This document shows positions 35,316 through 42,889 of a DNA stretch of 64,000 nucleotides, piece by piece. The DNA comes from Sideroxydans sp. (GTDB lineage: Bacteria; Pseudomonadota; Gammaproteobacteria; Burkholderiales; Gallionellaceae), in NCBI GenBank assembly GCA_024636935.1, contig JAGXGC010000011.1, forward strand, positions 24,511-88,510. The letters are read 5' to 3'. The translations under genes and the position numbers were made by a program. Within the stretch, counting starts at the first letter, position 1, and each line of letters starts with the position of its first letter. The notes beneath the pieces were generated by a model that worked only from the letters and a program-made list of their open reading frames with translations, had not been told where the DNA came from and ran no database searches.

Positions 35316-35744
35316 ATGTCTAAAACAATACCTATCGCATCCGAGAGCAAATGCTCTAGATGTAAAACATCCAGTTGCTGCACCTACATCACCCAAGCCA
35401 TTGAGAAACCGCGCGACCAGCATGATTTCCAGAACCTGCTGTGGCAGGTCTCACACGATCATGTGTCGGTGTTTAAGGATGACAATGGCTGGTTCCTGCT
35501 GATCGACGGACGATGCGAGCATCTGCTACCGGATGGCTTGTGCGGTATCTATGAGACGCGTCCTCTGGCATGTCGCGATCATAGCGATGAGAACTGCGAG
35601 TTCGAGCTGGAAATGGAGGACATGTTCAAACTGTACTTCCCGGACTACGACTCGCTGCTTGCGCACTGCAAGAAGAAGCTCAAGCACTGGGGTGAAGAAG
35701 AGCAGCCTGCCAAGAAGAAAAAGAAGAAGTCCAAATCAAAATAA
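35316..35744 (+). CDS. YkgJ/UPF0153-type cysteine-cluster protein
   Basis: The ATG at 35316 gives 142 residues beginning MSKTIPIASESKCSRCKTS. Cysteines occur as CSRCKTSSCC near the N-terminus, then RCEHL, LCGIYETRPLACRDH and NCEFE, the YkgJ (CxxCxxxCC) pattern of a metal or Fe-S cluster-binding family. The C-terminus is a lysine-rich tail (KKKKKKSKSK). Function of the family is not established. A perfect 16 bp hairpin terminator follows. Confidence 0.85.
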   Translation: MSKTIPIASESKCSRCKTSSCCTYITQAIEKPRDQHDFQNLLWQVSHDHVSVFKDDNGWFLLIDGRCEHLLPDGLCGIYETRPLACRDHSDENCEFELEMEDMFKLYFPDYDSLLAHCKKKLKHWGEEEQPAKKKKKKSKSK

Positions 35745-35756
35745 CGCCGCATTAAC

Positions 35757-35791
35757 GAACAGCCCCTGCATGAAGCATGCAGGGGCTGTTC
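35757..35791. terminator. Hairpin terminator between convergent genes
   Basis: A 16 bp perfect stem GAACAGCCCCTGCATG/CATGCAGGGGCTGTTC with a 3-base loop, lying between the YkgJ-type gene and the convergent PAP2 gene. It can act in both directions, though T runs are short. Confidence 0.75.
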
Positions 35792-35813
35792 ATATTTGCA
35801 GTGGGTGTTGCGC

Positions 35814-36347
35814 TTAGATGAACTGGAAAGACACCCAAGCGATCAACGCGCCCAACGCCGCACCGGCCAGCACATCACTTGGATAGTGCAGGCCGAGGAT
35901 GGGGCGTGACAATGCGACCATTGCGGAGAATGGCACCAGCAACCAGAACAAGCCGGGGTAGTAAGACAAGGCGACGATGCAGAACACGGTGGCATGCAGC
36001 GTGTGGCCGGAAGGGAAACTGAACTGGTCCAGCGTCTTGCCTACGCACTGGATGGCGGGATACACGTTGAACGGGCGCGGACGCAATGTCTTGCCCTTGA
36101 TGAGTTTGTACAGCAGCGTGCCCGTGCCGCCTGCGGCCAGCATGTGCAGCACAGCGGGCAGTGCGTCGTAACCATCCTGCAGCAGGAAAGTGATCATCAG
36201 CACATACCAGAACACACCGTCGCCCAAACGGCTGGCAAGGCGGAACAGATTGCGCACCGTGAAGCTGCGGCTCTGCCGATTACAGAGCACACACAGCTCC
36301 ATATCCCAAGTTTTAATCTGTTGCAGCGGAGAGCTCAGATTGGCCAT
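35814..36347 (-). CDS. PAP2-family membrane phosphatase
   Basis: The 177-residue protein has the three acid-phosphatase motifs: KGKTLRPRPFN, FPSGHTLHA and SRPILGLHYPSDVLAGA, between several membrane helices. These enzymes dephosphorylate lipid phosphates in the membrane. AAGGAG precedes the ATG. The start lies inside the end of the glycosyltransferase gene (35 bp overlap), so the two are coupled, which suggests a shared glycolipid or lipid-phosphate role (inference). Confidence 0.92.
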   Translation of the reverse strand: MANLSSPLQQIKTWDMELCVLCNRQSRSFTVRNLFRLASRLGDGVFWYVLMITFLLQDGYDALPAVLHMLAAGGTGTLLYKLIKGKTLRPRPFNVYPAIQCVGKTLDQFSFPSGHTLHATVFCIVALSYYPGLFWLLVPFSAMVALSRPILGLHYPSDVLAGAALGALIAWVSFQFI

Positions 36348-37536
36348 GATTCACTCCTTGTGAACGTACGGTATCCATCAACACAGCTTCCATCTGACCC
36401 ATGATGTGTTCCCAGGTCAGTGATTCCACAGTGTCGCGCGCCGTCTTGCCCAGTCGGCGCACGCGCGGCAGATCGTTCGCCAGCGTGCGTGCTTCGGCAA
36501 TGAAGGCATCACTGTCGTCATACTTCGCCACCAGACCGTTCACATCGTGTTTGATGTGTTGCTGCGCGGCGGCATAGTCGTAAGCAAGCGTCGCCAGTCC
36601 GCTGGCCATCGCCTCCACCGTCACGTTGCCGTAGGTCTCGGTCAGGCTGGCGTAGAGGAAGATATCGCCGGAAGCGTAATGACGCGCCAGCGCCTCGCCG
36701 GTCTGCATGCCCGCGAAGGTCACATGCGGATGTTGCTTCTGCAATTCAGCGCGTGCTGGGCCATCGCCCACCATCACCAGTCGCAACATCGGGTTCAGCT
36801 TGCGCATCTGGTCGAACGCGTTGATCACCACATGCAAGTTCTTCTCCGCCGCGATGCGGCTCACCAGCATCACCACCGGTGTGTCATCGCTCGCATTCCA
36901 TGAAGCGCGCAGTTCCGCATCGCGCTTGGCCGGATGGAACAACTCGGTATCCACCCCGCGCGACACCACCAGCACGTTCTGATAACCCTCGTGTTCCAGT
37001 TGCTGTTGCAGCGAAGCCGTGGGCACCAATGTGCACGCTGCCTTGTTGTGGAAGTGGCGCAGGTAAGCGGCGATAGGCTTTTTCAACAGGCCGATGCCGT
37101 AGTGCTGCGTGTAGTTGTGAAAGTTGGTGTGGAAGTCTGTAGATACCGGAATCGCCAACTTGCGCGCCGCCGACAACGCCGTCCAACCCAGCGGCCCCTC
37201 GGTCGCGATATGCACCACATCCGGCCGCTGCTTGCGCCACAGCTTGAGCAGCAGTCCCTTGGAAGGCAGGCCGGACTTCAGCTCCGGATAACCGGGGATA
37301 GGCATGCCACCCACCAGCGTCTCTGAATACGCCCCCTCATCATTCGCCACATCCTGCTTGCTCTGGCGCGGCCGGATCATGTGGATGCGGTGTCCGCGCT
37401 TGAGCAGCCCGTGCACCATGCGGCCGATGGTGATGGCCACACCGTTCACTTCCGGAACGTAAGTTTCAGTAACCAGCGCGATACTCAGCGCTGGCGCGAC
37501 ATGGAGAGTTTCGTTAGGTGTATTCATGGTGCGCAT
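36313..37536 (-). CDS. Glycosyltransferase family 4 (MgtA-like)
   Basis: The 407-residue GT-B enzyme has the N-terminal VTETYVPEVNGVA, an STDFHTNFHNYTQHYG stretch, VVSRGVDTELFHPAKR, VSRIAAEKNLHVVI and a C-terminal donor-site SLTETYGNVTVEAMASGLATLAYD. This is the pattern of GDP-mannose-dependent alpha-mannosyltransferases acting on lipids. An in-frame ATG at 37527 (MNTPNETLH) is an alternative start. With the overlapping PAP2 gene it could act in glycolipid synthesis. Confidence 0.88.
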   Translation of the reverse strand: MRTMNTPNETLHVAPALSIALVTETYVPEVNGVAITIGRMVHGLLKRGHRIHMIRPRQSKQDVANDEGAYSETLVGGMPIPGYPELKSGLPSKGLLLKLWRKQRPDVVHIATEGPLGWTALSAARKLAIPVSTDFHTNFHNYTQHYGIGLLKKPIAAYLRHFHNKAACTLVPTASLQQQLEHEGYQNVLVVSRGVDTELFHPAKRDAELRASWNASDDTPVVMLVSRIAAEKNLHVVINAFDQMRKLNPMLRLVMVGDGPARAELQKQHPHVTFAGMQTGEALARHYASGDIFLYASLTETYGNVTVEAMASGLATLAYDYAAAQQHIKHDVNGLVAKYDDSDAFIAEARTLANDLPRVRRLGKTARDTVESLTWEHIMGQMEAVLMDTVRSQGVNHGQSELSAATD

Positions 37537-37610
37537 CGTCGCGCGGAGACATGAATATTTGATTACGGGGGGGTGAAGAGTTTGTGACGGGGGCTGAGGC
37601 TAAAGAAAAT

Positions 37611-37624
37611 ATATAGGCCAAATT
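37611..37624. repeat. Short repeat ATATATAGGCCAAA (copy 1)
   Basis: This 14-mer recurs after prmC near 61195-61208 within a set of three ATATAGGC units. It lies in the AT-rich gap between the glycosyltransferase gene and the AT-rich islet. Confidence 0.4.
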
Positions 37625-37668
37625 TCTGCTTGGTGGGGGAAGGGAGTCGGGCTAGGATGCTCGACAAG

Positions 37669-37712
37669 AGGTGGGTATTGCAAGATGCAATCGATACCGC
37701 CCCGTTTTATTC
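37669..37712 (+). other. Imperfect hairpin with following T run
   Basis: An ATTGCA/TGCAAT hairpin with flanking GGGTAT and ATACCGCCC is followed by GTTTTATT. It resembles a terminator or attenuator on the + strand, but no gene ends upstream on that strand. It could close a small RNA or act in the leader of the AT-rich pair. Confidence 0.35.
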
Positions 37713-37785
37713 GCGGCAATATAGAAAAAATATGTTGGGTACTTAAATATCACCAACAATATTTAGTGAGCTTTAACTAATTTTC

Positions 37786-38247
37786 GTGCTTATTGTGAAT
37801 GAGGTAACAATCTTGGATGAATTAACTAATTGGCTGTCTCTGATATCGAATGTGTTCACGATTATTGCTTCAGGCATAGCTATCTATCTTTTTTTGTACA
37901 AAGGGAAGGAAATTTCTTCTGTTTTGGATTTGTTACTAAATTACACCCATCAACTGTCACTTTCAGAAGTAAAAGAGAAACTTGAAAGGCTCAATGAATA
38001 CAATGCAAAAGACCCTGAGCAGTGCGAGAAGATAGTTAATATATTAAATGAAATTATTGGTCAAATCAGAGGCAATAGCAGATTAAAAATTCACTTCGAG
38101 GAAGTTGTTTCAACAATAGAAAGCCTTATTGCCGATAAGAGGAAACTTACTGAGCCAAGAAAGAGAGCGCTAGTAAGTGAGCTAAGAGAAAGACTTCGCC
38201 ATCTCAATGTAAAGAATATTGATAATTTAGTTGGAGAAACAAAATGA
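37786..38247 (+). CDS. Unknown membrane-anchored helical protein (AT-rich islet)
   Basis: Up to 153 residues from a GTG start; GTG at 37795 and TTG at 37813 are alternatives, and no strong ribosome binding site decides. One membrane helix is seen (about residues 20-40: VFTIIASGIAIYLFLY). The rest is a charged helical region (VKEKLERLNEYNAKDPEQ, ELRERLRHLNVKNIDNL). GC is far lower than in neighbouring genes, with many AAA and ATT codons, which indicates recent transfer. It overlaps the next gene by 4 bp. I do not recognise the family. Confidence 0.6.
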   Translation: MLIVNEVTILDELTNWLSLISNVFTIIASGIAIYLFLYKGKEISSVLDLLLNYTHQLSLSEVKEKLERLNEYNAKDPEQCEKIVNILNEIIGQIRGNSRLKIHFEEVVSTIESLIADKRKLTEPRKRALVSELRERLRHLNVKNIDNLVGETK

Positions 38248-38621
38248 GCAAGATTGTTAAAGCTGTAAATGTAATGGTTTCTAATCCATCACAAATCAAT
38301 GAAGTCTACAAAGGTGAGCATGAGACAGAGGTGTTTTTTCAATACGCAGAAAAATATAAATGGTCCATATTAAAAAATAAGGATGATGTATATTTTTTAA
38401 GCTACTTTACTGAAGAAGTTGATTTAAAAGATCTTGCCTTAATTCCAAATGAAATATGGATGGAAGTCGCTCCAAGCTGTATTAGTTATAACACCAAGGA
38501 ACTGGCTACAAGAGAAGCTAGAGATTCATTTGCTGAACTTTATGCGCTTGTTAGTGAAAAAGCCTATGGGATGGATGAGGTTCTTGATGAAATAATTGCT
38601 TCAGATGAGTTGCCGTTCTGA
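38244..38621 (+). CDS. Unknown soluble acidic protein (AT-rich islet)
   Basis: The 125-residue product starts at an ATGA overlap with the membrane-anchored gene before it. It has no signal or membrane segment, is acidic, and has a mixed alpha/beta look (EVFFQYAEKYKWSILKN, DVYFLSYFTEEVDLKDLALI) with an acidic C-terminus (DEVLDEIIASDELPF). Low GC matches its partner. The pair behaves as one transferred unit; function is not recognised. Confidence 0.65.
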   Translation: MSKIVKAVNVMVSNPSQINEVYKGEHETEVFFQYAEKYKWSILKNKDDVYFLSYFTEEVDLKDLALIPNEIWMEVAPSCISYNTKELATREARDSFAELYALVSEKAYGMDEVLDEIIASDELPF

Positions 38622-38710
38622 TAGGTATATCAATCAGGAACGTTAATCGGCGTCGGTACTAAATGGGACATCATAGTGTTTGCTTTAAACAAAAGAGATT
38701 GAAAAGCATG

Positions 38711-38759
38711 GGGTCAGGTCTTGCAATATAGCTTCTTGCTCGATTGCAAGACCTGACCC
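38711..38759. repeat. REP-like perfect inverted repeat
   Basis: GGGTCAGGTCTTGCAAT (38711-38727) and its exact complement (38743-38759) flank a 15 bp spacer. This is the form of palindromes often found dispersed next to transposase genes in proteobacteria. It abuts a transposase remnant. Confidence 0.8.
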
Positions 38760-38761
38760 TA

Positions 38762-38896
38762 AAATTTCTCACGTTGCTACAGATTCTGTCGGTCACTTTG
38801 TTCGAGAAAATGCCCATTCAACAAGCCTTGCAGAACATCGGCGATCAGACAGAAAACGCCGATCACAGCAACCAACTGAATCTATTAGATTCTTAA
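38762..38896 (+). pseudogene. C-terminal remnant of an IS4-type transposase
   Basis: The frame ending at TAA 38894-38896 reads LTLLQILSVTLFEKMPIQ, then QALQNIG, and ends NQLNLLDS. This is the usual C-terminal pattern of IS4-family transposases (LQILSLTLFEKTPI..., NQLILFD), recalled from the family and not searched. No start or DDE region remains; the palindrome lies directly upstream. Confidence 0.6.
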
Positions 38897-39027
38897 CCGG
38901 ACACTAGTGATGTCAGCTCTGTGTTCTACCGCACATCGCTGATATTGCTTGAGTGAGATGATCACGCCCCGAGTTCTTTGCCTGACCACCAGAGATCCCC
39001 GTTGCGCACTCTGGTGCTTCAGACAAA
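38897..39027. other. Intergenic leader before the 39.0 kb lipoprotein
   Basis: No gene seen. With the palindrome and transposase remnant it fills the 406 bp gap after the AT-rich pair. There is no strong ribosome binding site before the ATG at 39028. Confidence 0.35.
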
Positions 39028-39636
39028 ATGAGAAATCCCGTTTATGGCTTACTACCTGCATTGGCGCTTTCTTTAGCTTTGTGCTCGTGCGCTTCCATCG
39101 ATCACAAGCCTCAAACTGACAGCGGTGCGAAGCGTGAGGCTCCGCCGACTGATGCAGGCGCGTCACGCGGCGCAGATAGCGAATTTCCCTATCTGCACCT
39201 GACGGAGGATCAGCATTTGAATGTCAATCTGCATGTCTTCGGACTCTCATATCATCCGGATCAAAATGGAACCCGTATCAGCCATCTGGACAATGAATTA
39301 AATTTCGGGCTCGGGCTTGGATACAAACTACGTGATAGTGCTCAGAGTGTCGTTATCTCAGAAGCCGGATTTTTCAAAGACTCCGGACGCACCTGGGCCA
39401 AATTTGCCGGAATAGGCTACTTGTTCAAGCTCAGTGAAAACTGGAAGCTGGGGGCCGATTTTCTGGTCATTCAAAGCCCGACCTACAATAAGGGAAGCGT
39501 ATTCGCCGCGCCGATTCCGCATCTATCCTATGATTTTGGCCCAGTGAAAATGAATATCGTCTACATCCCCGAATACAAAGAACTCAATCGCTTTGCCGCC
39601 TACGGTCTCTACTTCACCATCCCTCTGCGCAAATAA
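39028..39636 (+). CDS. Outer-membrane barrel-type lipoprotein
   Basis: The 202-residue product has a lipoprotein signal (ALALSLALCSC, lipid Cys near residue 22). A Ser/Ala-rich linker follows, and then a region rich in alternating aromatic strands: NVNLHVFGLSYHPD, FGLGLGYKLRD, WAKFAGIGYLFKLSENWKLG, YGLYFTIPL. The layout resembles small outer-membrane barrel enzymes of the PagP/PagL kind, but the catalytic residues are not clear to me. It stands alone between a transposase remnant and dmeF. Confidence 0.6.
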   Translation: MRNPVYGLLPALALSLALCSCASIDHKPQTDSGAKREAPPTDAGASRGADSEFPYLHLTEDQHLNVNLHVFGLSYHPDQNGTRISHLDNELNFGLGLGYKLRDSAQSVVISEAGFFKDSGRTWAKFAGIGYLFKLSENWKLGADFLVIQSPTYNKGSVFAAPIPHLSYDFGPVKMNIVYIPEYKELNRFAAYGLYFTIPLRK

Positions 39637-40052
39637 ACGTTCAGCCGCACCTGTCGTTAAGCGCATAACCACGGCGCAGATATCCGCAGCCTATGACCTC
39701 TCCTTCACACTCGTTGCTCTAGCGTACAGAGCGAGCATCGGCGAAAGCGGATGAATATTTTCTTAGCGAAAAGGCCCGTTTTGACACATTTTCGGGACTG
39801 ACAGCTCGATATCGAGAAGGAGTTCAAATTGAACATCATGGATTCAAAGGGGCCAGGCTCACATTTGTTCACGGAAGTTAACAAGTGAGCTAAACGGCTC
39901 AGCATCGCATTAGTTCCTGCCGAAATATTGATCGCCTAGATGCCATTGCCTCGCTGCAATCATTCGAAATCCATGGCGTCATCCCCATTGATTCTTCACT
40001 GCACTGGTAGATACTATGCCCTTTAGTCGAAAGCCATTCTGGGACTCATGTA
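39637..40052. other. 416 bp intergenic region before dmeF
   Basis: No supported gene. It contains a GGGGCCAGGCTCACATTTGT-type segment (about 39850), resembling dispersed repeat ends, and copy A of a roughly 76 bp repeat at 39891-39966. Confidence 0.5.
39891..39966. repeat. Dispersed repeat, copy A
   Basis: TAAACGG..CAGCAT.GCATT, AAAT.TTGAT, GATGCCATTG and CAATCATT blocks align in order with 41021-41098. The two copies sit on either side of dmeF. Confidence 0.65.
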
Positions 40053-41006
40053 ATGCATACACACGACCTGTCACGCTGGCAGCACCAGCATATATTCAAC
40101 GAAGGTAACCCTGTAGCAGAAAAAGGGACCCGTGCGGTGATGTGGATCACTGCTGTGATGATGGTGGTGGAGATATTCGCTGGTTGGTGGTTCAACTCGA
40201 TGGCGCTACTGGCAGATGGCTGGCACATGAGTTCACACGCCTTCGCTATCGGATTGAGTGCTTTTACTTACGCGGCGGCACGTCGTTATGCCAACGACCC
40301 GAGATTTGCCTTCGGTACATGGAAGATCGAGATTCTCGGTGGATTCGCCAGCGCCATCTTCCTCCTCGGCGTGGCAGCGATGATGGTGTTTGGTTCTGTG
40401 GAGCGGATATTCTCACCCCAGCCTATCCATTATCAGGAGGCCATCTTCGTTGCAATCATTGGCTTATTGGTCAATATCGTTTGCGCCATGATTCTCGGCA
40501 ATGCTCATCATGGCCACGGTCATCACCATCATCATAGTCATGATGATGAGCATAATCTGCACGATCACCCGCATCATGACTTGAATCTGAAGTCGGCTTA
40601 CACGCACGTCATTGCCGATGCAGCCACTTCAGTCCTGGCCATTATTGCGCTTGTCGGGGGCCTGCTCTATGGCTGGTCGTGGCTTGATCCTGTAATGGGT
40701 ATCGTTGGCGCTGTTCTGGTCGCAACGTGGGCAAAACATCTGCTGATTGAAACAGGGAAGGTGTTGCTGGATAGAGAGATGGACCATCCGGTTGTGGATG
40801 AGATTCGTGAGGTCATCGAGACGAAAGGCGATCCGGATGAAACGAAGATCGCGGACTTGCACGTTTGGCGTGTTGGAAAAGATGCGTATTCCTGCGCGGT
40901 CAGCATTGTGACCCACAGTGAAAGTCTTACGCCGGATGAGGTGCGGCAGAAATTATCCGTGCATGAAGAGATCGTGCATACGACGATCGAGATCCAGCGC
41001 TGTTAG
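40053..41006 (+). CDS. dmeF: CDF-family Co/Ni (divalent metal) efflux transporter
   Basis: The 317-residue protein starts MHTHDLSRWQHQHIFNEGN, the DmeF subgroup mark. It has six membrane helices, the metal-site pattern LLADGWHMSSHA, and the second site VIADAATSVLA with nearby Asp. A long His-rich loop (about residues 150-172, HGHGHHHHHSHD and more) lies between helices IV and V. It exports divalent metals from the cytoplasm. No regulator of the DmeR kind adjoins it; the gene lies between two copies of a short repeat. Confidence 0.92.
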   Translation: MHTHDLSRWQHQHIFNEGNPVAEKGTRAVMWITAVMMVVEIFAGWWFNSMALLADGWHMSSHAFAIGLSAFTYAAARRYANDPRFAFGTWKIEILGGFASAIFLLGVAAMMVFGSVERIFSPQPIHYQEAIFVAIIGLLVNIVCAMILGNAHHGHGHHHHHSHDDEHNLHDHPHHDLNLKSAYTHVIADAATSVLAIIALVGGLLYGWSWLDPVMGIVGAVLVATWAKHLLIETGKVLLDREMDHPVVDEIREVIETKGDPDETKIADLHVWRVGKDAYSCAVSIVTHSESLTPDEVRQKLSVHEEIVHTTIEIQRC

Positions 41007-41020
41007 TTGAAGCAGGAAGT

Positions 41021-41098
41021 TAAACGGGGCAGCATTGCATTGACTTCCCGCATCAAAATTTGATGGTCTGGATGCCATTGTCGCTAACCAATCATTAG
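41021..41098. repeat. Dispersed repeat, copy B
   Basis: It aligns with 39891-39966 (copy A) over about 76 bp with scattered substitutions. It ends 8 bp before the start of the next gene. Confidence 0.65.
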
Positions 41099-41105
41099 CA
41101 AACTT

Positions 41106-41639
41106 ATGTCCCGTCTCCGCGCCGCATTCATACTGACCCTGCTGGCCTTCTTGCCTGCCTATAGCTACGCATCGCCGTGCAAATCACAATTTGAAGGTGC
41201 CTTCTGGGCGGAGAAGGATTTGCGGATCGTGGGGCTGGATGCGGCTTACATTGCTTGCCCGAACAGCTTCAGTGCGGTGCGAATGGGCGCTTCGTATTTC
41301 GCGGATGAGCGGTTCGAATACAAAGGCGTGACCAGTTCGGTGCGTTTGCAGTACGGGGAAACGCTGTCCCCGTTCGTGGGGCTTGGGGTGCTTGTTGGAA
41401 TAGCCAGCCATGAGGTCGATGCTGCGAAAGATGGGCTGGACAACAACCGCAACGGACAGATTGATGAGCCGGGCGAGAAAAGTCTGAAAGCCGATTTTAG
41501 TGCAGTGCTTTATCCGGAGATCGGAATTGCTTGGTACACACGGGTGATCGGCATCACGCTTTCCGCGCGGCGGTATTACAGTTCCACATTCTCCGGGAAC
41601 ATCATCTACAGCATTGGTTTCAGTACGCCTGTGCATTGA
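41106..41639 (+). CDS. Exported protein with a calcium-loop-like motif
   Basis: The 177-residue product has a signal peptide (AAFILTLLAFLPAYSYA). The mature part alternates like a beta barrel (SVRLQYGETLSPFVGLGVLVG, WYTRVIGITLSARRYYS). It is broken by a DNNRNGQIDE loop (about residues 109-119) that fits the DxNxNGxID pattern of EF-hand-like calcium sites. There is little space for a ribosome binding site after repeat copy B. The family is not recognised. Confidence 0.6.
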   Translation: MSRLRAAFILTLLAFLPAYSYASPCKSQFEGAFWAEKDLRIVGLDAAYIACPNSFSAVRMGASYFADERFEYKGVTSSVRLQYGETLSPFVGLGVLVGIASHEVDAAKDGLDNNRNGQIDEPGEKSLKADFSAVLYPEIGIAWYTRVIGITLSARRYYSSTFSGNIIYSIGFSTPVH

Positions 41640-41672
41640 GACGCTGCAGACTCAAGCTTCTTAATCCTCGCC

Positions 41673-41792
41673 CTAATTCACCCCACAGCACTTCTTGAAT
41701 TTCATACCACTACCGCAAGGACACTCCGTATTGCGGCAGATATCCAGCGAACCATACGGCTCAATCGGTCGCAATATTTCTGCGCTCCCTCA
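41673..41792 (-). pseudogene. SEC-C tail left in frame after a UGA stop
   Basis: Directly after the UGA at 41792-41790, in the same frame as the upstream ORF, the DNA encodes SAEILRPIEPYGSLDIC and then a SEC-C motif (CPCGSGMKFKKCCG) before a TAG. No start of its own is evident. This is either the lost C-terminus of the upstream gene after a nonsense change or a read-through extension. Confidence 0.75.
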
Positions 41793-42683
41793 GTTTGCCA
41801 CGATGCTGATTGATACTGCGGCAGCGGCATCTACCGAGTTGATGCTGGACAGGCTTCTCTCGATCTCATTGAGCGCAGCGTTGGTGATTTGCATCTCGCG
41901 ATCGGTCGATTGCGCCGATTCTTTGCGCGCGTTTGCTTCGTTTTGCTTCGCCAGTGCCTTGAGTAGTGTCGCCAGTTTTTTTACTTCCTTTACGAATTCC
42001 TGATCGCTTTTTGCGTCGGCGGAGTTGGCGTTCTGGGAATATTCCAGTGCTTTGCTGCGGTTGTGTTCGCTGGCTTGCTGAGTTGGGCTTGTTGATCCGG
42101 CAGGGTTTGCGGGTGAGGTGGTTGCCGTGCGTTCGGCATTCTCTTTCTGGGCAGCGCTGCTGTCGGAAGCAATTTTTGCCGTATCGGAAGTTTTGCTGTC
42201 TGCATCACCTGGCAGGTTGCTTGAGGATTCGGCATCGTTTGTTTGATCGCTGCTGCTGCCCGCTGAAGCTGCGGCGCCTGCCTGAGAATTGCCACCAGCA
42301 GCGGCAGCATATTCCCGCGCCGCTGCAGATAGTTCGCGGGCAAGCTGTGCGATCTGCCGTGCCTTGGCTGTGGGATCGCCGCCAATCATCGTCATCAATA
42401 GTTTGATCTGCTCCTTGATGCGCTGAACCATCGCGGCGGCTATAGCTTTCCTTGAGGGCTTCATATCTTGGGTGACTTGGTTCAGTTTGTCGATCGCCTG
42501 TTTGGCATCACTCCATTTGCCCAGCAATGAAGTAAATGTCGAATCAGGATTGAATCTGTCTGACAGAGCGGTATTGGCGATGCTGGGTCGAGTATTTGCA
42601 CTAGCCGGCGGCAATCTGTTGGCAAATTGCAGAACAAAAATATTCGCGCTGGAATTGAATCCCGTATTTTTGATGATAGTCAT
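41790..42683 (-). CDS. Hypothetical protein with long low-complexity region
   Basis: The 297-residue protein has no signal. A helical N-terminal half (LLGKWSDAKQAIDKLNQV, AAMVQRIKEQIKLLMTMIGG) is followed by a Ser/Ala/Asp-rich disordered stretch (about 150-210). A second helical part follows (SDQEFVKEVKKLATLLKAL, REMQITNAALNEIERSL). It ends at a UGA, after which the frame stays open and encodes a SEC-C zinc motif. The full-length form would be about 336 residues. The family is not recognised. Confidence 0.65.
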   Translation of the reverse strand: MTIIKNTGFNSSANIFVLQFANRLPPASANTRPSIANTALSDRFNPDSTFTSLLGKWSDAKQAIDKLNQVTQDMKPSRKAIAAAMVQRIKEQIKLLMTMIGGDPTAKARQIAQLARELSAAAREYAAAAGGNSQAGAAASAGSSSDQTNDAESSSNLPGDADSKTSDTAKIASDSSAAQKENAERTATTSPANPAGSTSPTQQASEHNRSKALEYSQNANSADAKSDQEFVKEVKKLATLLKALAKQNEANARKESAQSTDREMQITNAALNEIERSLSSINSVDAAAAVSISIVAN

Positions 42684-42831
42684 TTCCCTCTTCCCTTACC
42701 GCGTTAATACGCAATGCGTAGCAAGGTCAAGGGCCCAATGTCTCTGTTGGCGCTTTCTTGCTTAGTGGTTATGCTATCGGCAGGAGCTGGATATTCTTTA
42801 GGACGCGGTATTGCATGAGTATTTCGTAGGC

Positions 42832-42862
42832 AAAAAAACGGGGCCGATTCTATCGGCCCCGA
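42832..42862 (-). terminator. Terminator of the SEC-C/YecA-type gene
   Basis: GGGGCCGAT/ATCGGCCCC hairpin with a run of A on the + strand (T on the transcript). It lies 28 bp past the stop of the minus-strand gene. Confidence 0.85.
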
Positions 42863-42889
42863 TTACGTCGCTGATATTGCCAGCCCTTA

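Noticed and set aside
39834..39890. 16-codon ORF with AAGGAG before dmeF
   Set aside because: It runs into a dispersed repeat and has no features beyond the ribosome-binding-like sequence.
41792..41813. UGA of the SEC-C ORF as selenocysteine
   Set aside because: No stem-loop of SECIS type follows, no redox context surrounds the codon, and no selenium genes were seen in the window.
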